64,000 nucleotides of DNA from Prochlorococcus sp. AG-412-J13 (lineage in GTDB: Bacteria; Cyanobacteriota; Cyanobacteriia; PCC-6307; Cyanobiaceae), in contig QCLE01000002.1 in the NCBI GenBank assembly GCA_003214815.1, positions 107,070 to 171,069 on the forward strand. Direction: 5' to 3'. Positions 49,695-59,415 of the stretch are shown in pieces. Each line of letters begins with the position of its first letter. Position 1 is the stretch's first letter. The notes beneath the pieces are model-generated. The model worked only from the letters and a program-made list of their open reading frames with translations, had not been told where the DNA came from and searched no databases. A program made the position numbers and the translations under genes.

Positions 49695-50087
49695 TTAATC
49701 TAGAAATGCGACGCAATCTATCTCAACTAAAACTCCTTTTGGTAGAGAGGAAACTTCCACACAGGCCCTTGCTGGAGGATTCTCTATATTAAAAAAATCA
49801 CTATATATTTTATTGACAATTTTAAAATTACTTAAGTCGGTTAAGTAAATAGTTGTTTTTATTATATCCTCTATTTTGGCTCCACCAGCTTTAAGAACAG
49901 CTGCGAGATTTTTTAGGACTTGAATAGTTTCCTTTTCTATATCACCTAAACATGTTATCTCATTTAAAGCTGGGTCAATAGCAATTTGGCCAGAACAATA
50001 AATAAAATCCCCAGCTTTTATTGCTTGATTATAAGGTCCTACTGGATCTGGAGCATTTGATGTTTTAATTACTTGTTTGGGGGACAT
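49695..50087 (-). CDS. ridA: RidA-family 2-iminobutanoate/2-iminopropanoate deaminase
   Basis: RidA (130 residues) hydrolyses reactive enamine/imine products of PLP enzymes to protect metabolism. GPYNQAIKAGDFIYCSGQIAIDP, the catalytic Arg in PARACVEVSSLPKGVLVEIDCVAF and the usual C-terminus are present. It lies 24 bp downstream of gloB on the same strand. The Arg, Tyr and Glu residues expected in the site are all in place. Confidence 0.93.
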   Translation of the reverse strand: MSPKQVIKTSNAPDPVGPYNQAIKAGDFIYCSGQIAIDPALNEITCLGDIEKETIQVLKNLAAVLKAGGAKIEDIIKTTIYLTDLSNFKIVNKIYSDFFNIENPPARACVEVSSLPKGVLVEIDCVAFLD

Positions 50088-50111
50088 TTGTTTAAGAAGA
50101 TACCTATCTAT

Positions 50112-50852
50112 TTAAACCCATAAATCTTTATTTGCTCTTAAAAAAGTAAATTCTTCTAAATTTTTTGCTCTTAAGAAAAGGTTTATTTTCATCTCTTCAT
50201 CAAGTGAAAATGGAATTGTCAATTCATTTAGAGAAAGTTTCTTTTTAACTTCCGAAAGTTTATTTTTTATATCTTGATCTTTAGGCTTGAGATTCAATGC
50301 CCACAATAGATTTGACTTGGTATATTCATGTGCACAATATATTAGAGTATTTTTTGGTAATGACTTAATTCTTTCTAGTGAAGAATACATTTGTCGATAA
50401 GTTCCTTCAAAAATCCTTCCACACCCTCCTGAAAATAATGTATCACCAATAAAAAGGACAGGATTTTTCCCTTTTAAAAAAAAGGCAATATGTGAGCTTG
50501 TATGCCCTAATACTTCAATTATTTTTACTTCTGCACCTAAAATATTCAAAGTTTCTCCATCTTCTACAGATATATTTTGAAAAGGTATTCGCTTTTTTTC
50601 TTTGGAAGAAGCAATCACATTAACATTTGGCCATCTTTTAATAAGACATTTCGTTCCTCCAATATGATCTGAATGGTGATGAGTTTGCAAAATAGTTTTT
50701 AAGTATAAATTGTTTTCATCTATATATTTAATTACTGGTTCATGTACAGATGGATCTATAACTACAACTGATTTATCTTTTACCCATAACCAAATTACGT
50801 TATCATTTAAAACTCTGAGTCCTATTATATTGGGAGCTTTATTAAATGCCAT
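50112..50852 (-). CDS. gloB: Hydroxyacylglutathione hydrolase (glyoxalase II-like)
   Basis: The metallo-beta-lactamase-fold enzyme has the zinc motif [11 protein letters not shown], plus [24 protein letters not shown] and a late YCAHEYT, the glyoxalase II set. It hydrolyses S-lactoylglutathione in methylglyoxal detoxification. The open frame continues 57 codons upstream into hisG, but the [15 protein letters not shown] start at 50852 gives 246 residues, the usual length. It is divergent from hisG with 40 bp between. Possible coupling to gor and GST genes further on is only thematic. Confidence 0.92.
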   Translation of the reverse strand: MAFNKAPNIIGLRVLNDNVIWLWVKDKSVVVIDPSVHEPVIKYIDENNLYLKTILQTHHHSDHIGGTKCLIKRWPNVNVIASSKEKKRIPFQNISVEDGETLNILGAEVKIIEVLGHTSSHIAFFLKGKNPVLFIGDTLFSGGCGRIFEGTYRQMYSSLERIKSLPKNTLIYCAHEYTKSNLLWALNLKPKDQDIKNKLSEVKKKLSLNELTIPFSLDEEMKINLFLRAKNLEEFTFLRANKDLWV

Positions 50853-50892
50853 TGTTAACTTAGAATGAAGAATCCTTGGAAGAAATTGATCT

Positions 50893-51531
50893 ATGTTTAC
50901 TATAGCTTTACCTAAAGGAGCTCTGTTAAAAGATTCAATTTCAACTTTTAAAGGAGCTGGTTTAGATTTCTCTGATGCTTTGCAGGAAAATAATAGATCA
51001 TTAACCTTTGAATCAAATTGCAAACGGGCTAAAGCACTATTGGTAAGAAATGGGGATGTACCTGTTTATGTAAGTTATGGCCAGGCTGATTTGGGTATTG
51101 TTGGATATGACGTTTTACGGGAATCTGAATTAAAAGTCGCAAAGTTACTAGATTTAGGATTTGGAGGTTGTCATATGTCATTGGCAGTTAGGAAAAATAG
51201 TCATTATTCCAAACCAACTGATCTTCCCGCGAATTGTAAAGTCGCAAGCAAATTTACTAAAACAGCAAGATCTTATTTTGATGAATTAAATATACCTGTA
51301 GAAATAGTTCATTTGACAGGATCTGTCGAGCTTGGTCCTATTACAGGTATGGCAGAGGCAATAGTTGATTTGGTGGCAACCGGAAAGACTCTTAAAGAGA
51401 ATGGTTTAATTAAGATAGATGATCTTTTTTACTCAACAGCAAGACTTATTGGAAATCCCTTATCAATGAGGTTAGATGATAATCATCTCAGAGATACTAT
51501 TTTATCAATAGAATCAACAAGTGCCTTATAG
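50893..51531 (+). CDS. hisG: ATP phosphoribosyltransferase, short form (HisG-S)
   Basis: HisG (212 residues) starts histidine synthesis by joining ATP and [36 protein letters not shown], and [15 protein letters not shown] segments are present. The short form lacks the C-terminal regulatory domain and depends on a HisZ partner, which is not in the window. It precedes an ABC transporter gene by 12 bp on the same strand. Confidence 0.95.
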   Translation: MFTIALPKGALLKDSISTFKGAGLDFSDALQENNRSLTFESNCKRAKALLVRNGDVPVYVSYGQADLGIVGYDVLRESELKVAKLLDLGFGGCHMSLAVRKNSHYSKPTDLPANCKVASKFTKTARSYFDELNIPVEIVHLTGSVELGPITGMAEAIVDLVATGKTLKENGLIKIDDLFYSTARLIGNPLSMRLDDNHLRDTILSIESTSAL

Positions 51532-51543
51532 AAGATTAGCTAA

Positions 51544-53340
51544 ATGTTTTTTAAAGATTTTAGAAGGATTAAAAAGTTAGGTAAATATTTAACTAAAGAT
51601 AAAAAAACAATATATTTTATCTTAATAGTTTTGCTACCCGTCTCTTTCTCTGGAGCTATTCAGCCATTATTGGTAGGCCAAGCAATTACTATTCTTAAAA
51701 ACGAAAGTACAGATGTTTGGCTAAGTAAAACTTTTTTTGGGCAGTCAATAAATGCCATAATCTTAACTTTATTTATAACTGTTCTATTTAGATTAGTTCT
51801 GCAAGGATACCAAACTTACAATATCCAAGCAGTGGGCCAACGTTTGACAGCAAGAATAAGAAGAGAACTTTTTGATCATTCAATATCTTTATCTCTTAAG
51901 TATCACGATAAAATGCCTGTAGGGAAATTATTAACAAGATTAACAAATGATGTTGATGCTTTAGCCGAGGTTTTTGGTAGTGGGGCAGTTGGAGTCATTG
52001 CTGACTTCGTCAGTCTGATAGTAATTTCTTTGACAATGCTTTCAATTGATCGAGGACTTGCCATTTTATTACTTTTGACTCAAATCCCAGTTTCATATTT
52101 CATTATTTGGCTTCAAAAACGTTATAGAAGAGCCAATTATCAAGTAAGGGAAGAATTGTCTCAACTCAACTCCGATTTTCAAGAGAATCTTCAAGGTTTA
52201 GAAGTGGTTCAGATGTTCAGAAGAGAGGCTTTTAATAGCAAGAAATTTTCCAATACTGGAGTTGCTTATAAGAAAGCAGTAAATGGAACAATATTTTATG
52301 ACAGTAGTATTTCTGCATTTATAGAATGGATTTCTCTTGCAGCAGTCTCCTTGGTTTTGGCAGTTGGAGGATATCTTGTTACTTCTGGAAATATTGGTTT
52401 AGGAACATTAACAACTTTTATTTTATATTCTCAAAGACTTTTTGAACCTTTAAGACAGCTTGCAGAAAGATTTACTCAGATACAAGGAGGTTTAACAGCT
52501 GTAGAAAGAATAAATGAATTATTGGATGAAGAAATACAGATCAAGGACTCTATTTCCGCAAAACATTTTTTAGAAAATGCTAAAAATGTAAATAAGAAAT
52601 TTAAGGGCAAAATTGAGTTTAGGAATGTTAATTTTTTCTATAACGAAGGGGAACATATCATAAAGAATTTATCTTTTATGATTAATCCAGGAGAGCATGT
52701 GGCTTTTGTAGGGCCAACTGGTTCAGGTAAGACAACCATAATAAGACTATTATGTAGATTGTATGAACCTCAATCAGGCCAAATTTTAATTGATGAAATA
52801 AATATAAAAGATATTCCTATTGCAACTCTTAGAAATATGTTGGGAGTAGTATTGCAGGATACCTTTATCTTTAGTGGAAATGTCGCAGATAATTTAAAAC
52901 TAAATTCGAATATAGACAATCTTGAATTAGAAAATCTTTGTAACGAATTAGGGTTAGATAATCTGTTGAAAAAATTACCAGAAGGTTTGAACACTTTATT
53001 AAGAGAAAGAGGGGGGAATCTATCTTCTGGGGAGAGACAACTTCTTTCAGTAGCTCGAGTAGCTATTAGAAATCCCGTTGTTTTGATAATGGACGAAGCA
53101 ACAGCGTTTATGGATCCCTCTACAGAAGCTACTTTGCAGAAAGATCTTGAGAGAATTCTTTCAAAAAGAACAGCATTAGTGATAGCTCACAGATTAGCGA
53201 CTATTGAAAGTTCTGATAAGATTTTAGTCTTAAAAGAGGGATCATTAGTTGAAGAGGGAACACATAGTGAATTGAGACTAAAAAAGGGTTTATATTTTCA
53301 GCTCTCTGAGCTTCAACAAAAAGGATTCGCAAATTTTTAA
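51544..53340 (+). CDS. ABC transporter with fused membrane and ATPase domains (MsbA/multidrug type)
   Basis: The 598-residue half-transporter has six membrane helices in the first about 320 residues and an ABC ATPase at the C-terminus: Walker A GPTGSGKTTIIRLL (about 394-407), signature LSSGERQLLSVAR (about 497-509), Walker B VVLIMDEATAFMD (about 517-529). It works as a homodimer or heterodimer at the inner membrane. MsbA-like lipid export is possible, but the substrate is not evident. It overlaps the next gene by one base. Confidence 0.9.
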   Translation: MFFKDFRRIKKLGKYLTKDKKTIYFILIVLLPVSFSGAIQPLLVGQAITILKNESTDVWLSKTFFGQSINAIILTLFITVLFRLVLQGYQTYNIQAVGQRLTARIRRELFDHSISLSLKYHDKMPVGKLLTRLTNDVDALAEVFGSGAVGVIADFVSLIVISLTMLSIDRGLAILLLLTQIPVSYFIIWLQKRYRRANYQVREELSQLNSDFQENLQGLEVVQMFRREAFNSKKFSNTGVAYKKAVNGTIFYDSSISAFIEWISLAAVSLVLAVGGYLVTSGNIGLGTLTTFILYSQRLFEPLRQLAERFTQIQGGLTAVERINELLDEEIQIKDSISAKHFLENAKNVNKKFKGKIEFRNVNFFYNEGEHIIKNLSFMINPGEHVAFVGPTGSGKTTIIRLLCRLYEPQSGQILIDEINIKDIPIATLRNMLGVVLQDTFIFSGNVADNLKLNSNIDNLELENLCNELGLDNLLKKLPEGLNTLLRERGGNLSSGERQLLSVARVAIRNPVVLIMDEATAFMDPSTEATLQKDLERILSKRTALVIAHRLATIESSDKILVLKEGSLVEEGTHSELRLKKGLYFQLSELQQKGFANF

Positions 53341-53870
53341 TGATTTTTAGAAACCAAGAATCGTTAATAAAAAAATCAAACAGCATATCAAGGGATGAGC
53401 TGATAGATATCTATGGTTTAAATTCTTATGAGTTCACTCAAAAAAATAAAGAAGAAATATTTGTATGTAGTAAAAATAAAGATTTAGATCTAATAGAACT
53501 AGATCAACTTTTACAAACTGTTGGTTGGAGCAGAAGACCTATAAGGAGAGTGAAAAGAGCTTTGGATTTCAGTATTTTGGTGGTTGGCTTATGGCGTCAT
53601 GATGATAAATTCCCCAGACTAATAGGATTTGCAAGATGCACTGGCGATGGAATTCTAGAAGCAACAGTTTGGGATGTGGCTATTAATCCTGTCTATCAAG
53701 GACTTGGATTGGGGAAAGAGTTAATGAAATATGTCCTAAAAGAATTAAAAAATATTGGAATTTCTAAAGTAACCCTTTTTGCTGATGCTGAAGTGGTTTC
53801 ATTTTACAAAAGACAAGGTTGGATTCTAGAACCAAGAGGCTCTAAGTGTGCTTTTTGGTATGCTAATTAA
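53340..53870 (+). CDS. GNAT acetyltransferase, Ycf52/NSI-like
   Basis: The 176-residue protein is a GNAT-fold acetyltransferase. The acetyl-CoA-binding motif is VAINPVYQGLGLGKELMKYVL, followed by VTLFADAEVVSFYKRQGW, which resembles the plastid Ycf52/NSI group. Its substrate may be a protein amine or an indoleamine. The ATG overlaps the ABC transporter stop by one base and it ends one base before the convergent glycosyltransferase gene. Confidence 0.85.
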   Translation: MIFRNQESLIKKSNSISRDELIDIYGLNSYEFTQKNKEEIFVCSKNKDLDLIELDQLLQTVGWSRRPIRRVKRALDFSILVVGLWRHDDKFPRLIGFARCTGDGILEATVWDVAINPVYQGLGLGKELMKYVLKELKNIGISKVTLFADAEVVSFYKRQGWILEPRGSKCAFWYAN

Positions 53871-54554
53871 TCATTTTTTGTAGTAGTCAGAATATATAGA
53901 TTTTAACGATTCGCCTTTTAACCATCTTCTTCTAAAGTGCCAGTTCCTAATTGCTTGGAGAAAAATATTAGTTCTTTCCCATTTCCTTGGACTTATAAAA
54001 ATAGGTGAATTTAATTGTTTTAAATCTTTTTTATTGTTTAATCTCCTTAGAAAATCTACATCTTCCATCAAAGGTATCTTATTAAAACCATTATTCTTGA
54101 AATAGGTAGTTCTATGAATTATTAAACCTTGATCACCATACGGTTGTTTAAAATATTTACTTCTAAAATTTACAAGAATTTCGAGGACTCTATAAATAAT
54201 CTTTTTGTGATAAATTTTAAATTTAAAATAATAAATACTATTCTTGTTCCCATTTAAAAATGAATTTATTTTTCCAAACCAATCATGAGTTAATCTTGTG
54301 TCTGCATGCAAAAATATGAGCCAGTCTCCTATTGAATTTTTAGCTCCTATATCCAATTGTAATCCTCGATTCCTTTCTTTGGATATACATATTTTCGCTC
54401 CATAAATATTTGCTATATCAATAGTTTTATCTTTACTTCCACTATCAACAATTATAATTTCCCCCTCTTTCTTAATACTTGATAAGTCTGAAAGCAATAA
54501 TGGCAAATTATTAGCTTCATTAATAGTTGGAATGATAATTGAGATTTTAGACAA
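53871..54554 (-). CDS. Family 2 glycosyltransferase, arsenosugar-type (TIGR04283-like)
   Basis: The 227-residue GT2 protein has the typical start ISIIIPTINEANNLPLLLSDL, the metal DxD region FLHADTRLTHDW, and GDQGLIIHRTTYF. Sequences like this, paired with the next gene, are placed in arsenosugar biosynthesis families, but a general sugar-phosphate transfer is also possible. It is 5 bp downstream of its partner. It has no membrane helix. Confidence 0.83.
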   Translation of the reverse strand: MSKISIIIPTINEANNLPLLLSDLSSIKKEGEIIIVDSGSKDKTIDIANIYGAKICISKERNRGLQLDIGAKNSIGDWLIFLHADTRLTHDWFGKINSFLNGNKNSIYYFKFKIYHKKIIYRVLEILVNFRSKYFKQPYGDQGLIIHRTTYFKNNGFNKIPLMEDVDFLRRLNNKKDLKQLNSPIFISPRKWERTNIFLQAIRNWHFRRRWLKGESLKSIYSDYYKK

Positions 54555-54559
54555 GTCGA

Positions 54560-55195
54560 TTACTTTCTATTTTCAATATCAATAATTGTATCTATATCTA
54601 TTTTGTTATCTAAAAATTTATATTTCAATTTTGTAGAAGAAAAATTATCAATTGTATTTTGAAGAACATTTTCTGTCCCCCACTTAATGTTGATAAAAGG
54701 TAAATATATATGCGATGACATTATTTTTTCTGATAAACCAATAAGCCAATATCCTCCATCATTAGATGGTCCCAAAATAAGATCATTTTGTTGAAGTTCT
54801 TTTAGAGTATTCAATAAATCTTGATGGCATAAATCTGGAAGATCAGTACCAATAAAAATAATATTTTTGATCTTATTTCTAGCGCAAAATTTTTTGTTGA
54901 TAATTATTTGCCTTTTCATTTTTTCTCCCAAGCAGCCTTTCCCCTGTAAATTAAATTTTTTGATGCCTAATTCTCTAGACCATCTTCTAGAATTCCTTAC
55001 CCCCAAACCAGATATGGCAATAGAAATATCAATTAGTTTATTTTTTTGAAGAAATTTTGCGACTGAAATAGTATGTTTGGTCATCACACTTTGTACTTTC
55101 GCAGAATTACTTTTACCTATATCTTTTGATAATCTTGTTTTGCATCTTCCAAAACCATGCCATTTTGCCATGATAACAAGTAATGCTTTATCCAA
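54560..55195 (-). CDS. DUF2064/TIGR04282-like nucleotidyl- or glycosyltransferase
   Basis: The 211-residue protein has the family segments LLVIMAKWHGFGRCKTRL, IIFIGTDLPDLCHQDLL, and LILGPSNDGGYWLIGL, characteristic of DUF2064, the usual partner of the TIGR04283-type glycosyltransferase. The two genes are 5 bp apart and probably function together, perhaps in arsenic or sugar-nucleotide chemistry. Function is family-level inference. It is divergent from dnaA (168-bp gap). Confidence 0.82.
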   Translation of the reverse strand: MDKALLVIMAKWHGFGRCKTRLSKDIGKSNSAKVQSVMTKHTISVAKFLQKNKLIDISIAISGLGVRNSRRWSRELGIKKFNLQGKGCLGEKMKRQIIINKKFCARNKIKNIIFIGTDLPDLCHQDLLNTLKELQQNDLILGPSNDGGYWLIGLSEKIMSSHIYLPFINIKWGTENVLQNTIDNFSSTKLKYKFLDNKIDIDTIIDIENRK

Positions 55196-55336
55196 TACTT
55201 TAGTGAGTTTAAAATTATTATATGACTATTAAAAAAATATAAAATTTATCTTTAAAATTTAGTTGACGCTTTGTTAAATAATTTTAAATTTGTCGTGATC
55301 TTGTGATTTGATAATGGCCAATTATTAAATTCCAAC

Positions 55337-55351
55337 TAGATTAATAATCTA
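55337..55351. promoter_or_regulatory. Palindrome in the dnaA leader
   Basis: TAGATT-AAT-AATCTA (55337-55351) is a perfect inverted repeat with a 3-bp spacer, 12 bp before the dnaA start codon. It could be an operator. I saw no DnaA boxes of TTATCCACA type in the 168-bp gap, so this does not look like oriC. Confidence 0.35.
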
Positions 55352-55363
55352 AAGAAAAAAACT

Positions 55364-56758
55364 TTGCAAGCAACTAATCCTATTTGGGCGGAAGTTCAAC
55401 AATTACTCCAAAAAACTTTAAGTAAGCCTTCATTTGAGACATGGATAAGGCCTGCTAAATTTAACTGTTTTGAGAATGGCCTATTGACCTTAATTGCTCC
55501 AAATACATTTTCCTGTGATTGGTTAAGAAAGAATTATTGTGAAACTATTGAAAAAGCTGCAAAAGAAATCTGTGGGTATGATGTAAAAGTTGTTTTTAAA
55601 TCTGAAACAAATACCAGCAGCGATTTAACAAATGAAGAGAAAACTAACCAACAGAACGTTAATTATAAAAAAAGATCTTTTTCTATTAATAACCAAACTA
55701 ATTCTTCAAAAAATCAATTCAAAAATCCTAATGGTTTAAATTTACGCTACGTATTTAAAAGATTTGTTGTAGGTCCAAATAGTAGGTTAGCTCATGCCGC
55801 AGCTTTAGCCGTTGCCGAATCTCCTGGGAGAGAATTCAATCCATTATTTATTTGTGGTGGAGTAGGTCTTGGTAAGACTCATTTAATGCAAGCAATAGGT
55901 CATTATCGAGTAGAAATAGATCCAGAAGCAAAAGTCAAATATGTATCCACAGAGACTTTTACTAACGATGTTATTAGTGGTATTAGAAGAGATGGAATGA
56001 CAGCTATTCGAGATAAATATAGAAATGTAGATCTGATTTTAATAGACGATATACAGTTCTTAGAAGGCAAAGAGTATACACAGGAAGAATTCTTTCATAC
56101 TTTTAACGCTCTTCACGAATCAGGAAGTCAAATAGTTATTGCAAGTGATAGACCCCCAAATCAATTGTCGGGAATTCAAGAGAGATTAATTTCTAGGTTC
56201 TCTATGGGTATGACTGCAGATATACAACCACCTGACCTTGAGACGAGGACAGCTATCCTTCAAAAAAAAGCAGAACAAGAGAGGATGAGTCTCCCAAGAG
56301 ATTTAATTCAATTTATAGCAGGAAGATTCACTTCGAATATTCGAGAATTGGAAGGAGCATTTACTAGAGCTGTTGCATTTGCATCAATAACGGGCTTGCC
56401 AATGACAGTCCAATCAATTGCTCCAATGCTTGATCCGAATAGTGTTGGAGTAGTTGTTACTCCAAAACAAGTTATTAATAAAGTTTCAGATTTCTTTAAA
56501 GTTTCTACTGATGAATTGATTAGTTCAAGTAGGAGAAAGCCAGTAAGTCAAGCTAGGCAAATAGGCATGTATCTTATGCGACATGGAACGGATCTAAGCC
56601 TACCAAGAATTGGAGATGAGTTTGGAGGCAAAGACCATACAACAGTTATGTATGCTATTGAACAAGTTGAAAAAAAATTGTCTATTGATCCTAATATTGC
56701 AAGTCAAGTTCAAAAAATAAGGGATTTACTTCAAATAGATTCAAGAAAAAATTTATAG
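55364..56758 (+). CDS. dnaA: Chromosomal replication initiator DnaA
   Basis: DnaA (464 residues) binds origin boxes and opens oriC. The N-terminal domain I is about 1-80, followed by a low-complexity linker rich in Asn/Gln/Lys. The AAA+ domain has Walker [14 protein letters not shown] (about 168-180) and Walker [13 protein letters not shown] (about 225-236), and the C-terminal domain has the DnaA box-binding motif [18 protein letters not shown]. It starts at TTG 55364. dnaN is not adjacent, as is usual in cyanobacteria, where dnaA lies apart from it. Confidence 0.97.
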   Translation: MQATNPIWAEVQQLLQKTLSKPSFETWIRPAKFNCFENGLLTLIAPNTFSCDWLRKNYCETIEKAAKEICGYDVKVVFKSETNTSSDLTNEEKTNQQNVNYKKRSFSINNQTNSSKNQFKNPNGLNLRYVFKRFVVGPNSRLAHAAALAVAESPGREFNPLFICGGVGLGKTHLMQAIGHYRVEIDPEAKVKYVSTETFTNDVISGIRRDGMTAIRDKYRNVDLILIDDIQFLEGKEYTQEEFFHTFNALHESGSQIVIASDRPPNQLSGIQERLISRFSMGMTADIQPPDLETRTAILQKKAEQERMSLPRDLIQFIAGRFTSNIRELEGAFTRAVAFASITGLPMTVQSIAPMLDPNSVGVVVTPKQVINKVSDFFKVSTDELISSSRRKPVSQARQIGMYLMRHGTDLSLPRIGDEFGGKDHTTVMYAIEQVEKKLSIDPNIASQVQKIRDLLQIDSRKNL

Positions 56759-56766
56759 TTTTACTG

Positions 56767-57996
56767 TTAACTAGAAATAAAATTTATAGGATCTTGGTCA
56801 TATCTATGCCTGTTAGGTATCCTATCTATTTCATTGATATCACTGAGTGATTCAATTTTATTTAATGATTGTCTTAATAACCTTGCTGAAATAATTGGCA
56901 TATCTCTTGGAACTGAGATTCTGTTTTTTAAGTATCTTAGAGAGATTCCTGAAAGTTTTTTAGGGATTAGTACTTCTCCTGTGATCATATGGGTCAACGC
57001 TGATCTTAATGATTCCTCAAATAATTCTTTATTGTATGGGTTTACTTTTAGTAAATTGTCTTTATGCTTTATTACTCTTTTAAGAGCAATTTTAGCGAAA
57101 TATTTTGAATCATAATTTTTATTAAATTCATAATTACCTAGACCTTCTCCATTATCTATTAGCTTAGAGAAAGTAATCTGTTGTTCATTGCTTTCTTTGT
57201 AACATCCACCCATTTGTGGGGGTAAATCATGCGAGTGAGTATGGAAATCTCCTTGAGTGCCTCTATAAGCACTGCTCCCTTCAAAAAGGGTTAGCCATTT
57301 ATCTACATGACGGTAATTTGATCTTAAATTAAACCCTTTATAATATATTAATGATGCATTCATTCTTTCCATATAAGGAATAAAAATTATATCTCCCACA
57401 CCAGGCTCTATATCACCCGTATTAGATACTGATGGATCAACGAACCCTGATTTTGATCTACTTAAGATTTCATCGAGTTTAGAAATGGATTCTTTAAATC
57501 TTTTTTTTCTAAAAGAGTTATCTATAAAATTAAAGCTTTCTCGGCATAGCCAATTACACCAGGATCTGAAAATTTCTCTTTCTAATTCTCGAATTTTAAT
57601 AAGGTTACTCGACGTTATAAAAGATCCAAGTGCTCCATATAAATTTTCTAAAAAAGCTATGATATCGTCACTTTCAGTTATAACTTGCCCTTTAAATTCA
57701 ATTGCAGGTAATTTCCCCGATCTAACTTTATCAAGGAACCAAATTTCTTTTTGACCGTAGCAAAACATATTTATTTTTTTTACTCTGTATGGAATTCTCT
57801 TATATTCAAGCCATAACCATATTTTCTGACAGTAAGGACACCATGAATGCCTATCCCTATAAAGGGTAATTAATACATCATCTCCAGCATGCCCAAATAA
57901 TCTTAAATTTGCGTAGGAATTATTTATGCCGTTGACTCTATCAAGATCTTCTACTTCAAATTTATTTAAATCATCCCATTTCAAAATCTCATTCAT
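56767..57996 (-). CDS. Glutathione S-transferase-like protein with long C-terminal extension
   Basis: The 409-residue protein has a glutaredoxin-type GST N-domain: LYRDRHSWCPYCQKIWLWLEY (about 46-66), with CPYC as a redox pair, and KLPAIEFKGQVITESDDI. The C-terminal half is larger than a common GST and contains DLPPQMGGCYKE and many charged helices. Such long bacterial GSTs can be plant-like dehydroascorbate or xenobiotic enzymes. It is divergent from gor by 52 bp, which supports glutathione-linked function. Convergent with dnaA. Confidence 0.8.
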   Translation of the reverse strand: MNEILKWDDLNKFEVEDLDRVNGINNSYANLRLFGHAGDDVLITLYRDRHSWCPYCQKIWLWLEYKRIPYRVKKINMFCYGQKEIWFLDKVRSGKLPAIEFKGQVITESDDIIAFLENLYGALGSFITSSNLIKIRELEREIFRSWCNWLCRESFNFIDNSFRKKRFKESISKLDEILSRSKSGFVDPSVSNTGDIEPGVGDIIFIPYMERMNASLIYYKGFNLRSNYRHVDKWLTLFEGSSAYRGTQGDFHTHSHDLPPQMGGCYKESNEQQITFSKLIDNGEGLGNYEFNKNYDSKYFAKIALKRVIKHKDNLLKVNPYNKELFEESLRSALTHMITGEVLIPKKLSGISLRYLKNRISVPRDMPIISARLLRQSLNKIESLSDINEIDRIPNRHRYDQDPINFISS

Positions 57997-58048
57997 TATT
58001 TGAATTAAAGCTATAAACTAACGTTATAATAATTGATTAAAAAAAGTC

Positions 58049-59413
58049 TTGGAATTTGAATTTGATTTAATTGTTGTTGGCGCTGGATCTGGAGGACTCG
58101 CGGCGGCTAAACGTGCGGCTAGTTATGGAGCAAAAGTTGCAATCATAGAAGTAAATAAAATAGGAGGAACCTGTGTAATAAGGGGATGTGTGCCTAAAAA
58201 ATTGATGGTTTATGCAGCTAAAAGTAAAAGAAATATGGATTCTTCTGAAGGATATGGATTCAAAAATGAAGGTATTAATTTTGAATCAAGCATTTTATTG
58301 AAGAATGTTAGGGAGGAGGTTTCCAGATTAAGTGATTTACATAGAAATTCTTTAAATAAATTGAATGTAACTGTTTTTGAGGGCTTAGGAAGATTTATGA
58401 GTCAAAATGAATTAGAAATTATTTGTCCAAAAACGAAAAAAATTAAAAATAAAATAAGTTCAAAGAAAATTCTTATTTCAGTTGGAGGTAAACCAAAGAA
58501 ATTTTATATTCCTGGGATAGATTTGGCATGGACTAGTGATGATATTTTTGAATTAGAGAAGTTTCCCAAATCATTATTAATAGTTGGAGGAGGATATATT
58601 GCTTGTGAATTTGCTTCTATTTTTAGGAATTTAGGTACTGAAGTAACTCAATTAATTAGAGGTCAAAATTTACTTAATGGTTTTGATGAGGATCTTTCTT
58701 TATGCCTAGAGGAATCACCTACTTTTAGAGAAATAAATATAATCTCCAATACTCAATTAAGGTCTATCAAAAGAGTAAATGGAAATCTGGAATCTACCTT
58801 AGATTCGGGTGATAAACTCCTAACTAATAATATCCTTATTGCTATAGGTAGAGAACCAAATCTTTTGCCTTTAAATTTAGATTTTTTAAATCTAAAGATG
58901 GATGGCAAATATTTAGATGTTGATGAACTTAATCAAACAAGCAATGCAAATATTTTTGCAGTTGGCGATATTATAAATAAACCAAACTTAACTCCAGTTG
59001 CAATAGAACAAGGGAGGGTTTTTTCGGATAATTTTTTTAATGACCAAACAAGAAAAGTAAATTATGAAAATATCCCCAAGGCCGTTTTCACTATTCCAGA
59101 AATTTCAACAGTTGGCTTAAGTGAGAAAAAAGCTATAGAGATTTACTCTGAAAAAAATATAAAAATTTTCAAATGTAAATTTACTCCCATGTCTAATACT
59201 TTTAAAGAGAATAAATTAAAATGTATGTTAAAAATTGTAGTTCATAAGATAACTGACAAAGTCCTGGGATGTCATATGTTTGGAGAAACATCATCTGAGA
59301 TTATTCAAATGGTATCAATTTCATTAAATGCAGGGATAACAAAAAAAGACTTTGATAGTACTATGGCTTTGCACCCAACTATCTCAGAAGAATTTGTAAC
59401 TATGTATGGCTAA
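58049..59413 (+). CDS. gor: Glutathione reductase (class I pyridine nucleotide-disulfide oxidoreductase)
   Basis: Gor (454 residues) keeps glutathione reduced with NADPH. The N-terminal FAD motif VVGAGSGGLAAAKRAA, the redox disulfide GGTCVIRGCVPKKLMVYA (about 38-55), the NAD(P) motif IVGGGYIACEFASIF (about 177-191) and the C-terminal HPTISEEF catalytic His-Glu are intact. The start is TTG at 58049. It faces the GST-like gene across a 52-bp divergent spacer. Confidence 0.95.
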   Translation: MEFEFDLIVVGAGSGGLAAAKRAASYGAKVAIIEVNKIGGTCVIRGCVPKKLMVYAAKSKRNMDSSEGYGFKNEGINFESSILLKNVREEVSRLSDLHRNSLNKLNVTVFEGLGRFMSQNELEIICPKTKKIKNKISSKKILISVGGKPKKFYIPGIDLAWTSDDIFELEKFPKSLLIVGGGYIACEFASIFRNLGTEVTQLIRGQNLLNGFDEDLSLCLEESPTFREINIISNTQLRSIKRVNGNLESTLDSGDKLLTNNILIAIGREPNLLPLNLDFLNLKMDGKYLDVDELNQTSNANIFAVGDIINKPNLTPVAIEQGRVFSDNFFNDQTRKVNYENIPKAVFTIPEISTVGLSEKKAIEIYSEKNIKIFKCKFTPMSNTFKENKLKCMLKIVVHKITDKVLGCHMFGETSSEIIQMVSISLNAGITKKDFDSTMALHPTISEEFVTMYG

Positions 59414-59415
59414 AA

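Noticed and set aside
50853..51023. 57-codon upstream extension of gloB
   Set aside because: It is the antisense of hisG, lacks family similarity, and the ATG at 50852 gives the standard length.
55196..55363. Replication origin next to dnaA
   Set aside because: No DnaA boxes or clear DNA-unwinding repeats were seen, and cyanobacterial oriC is usually beside dnaN.
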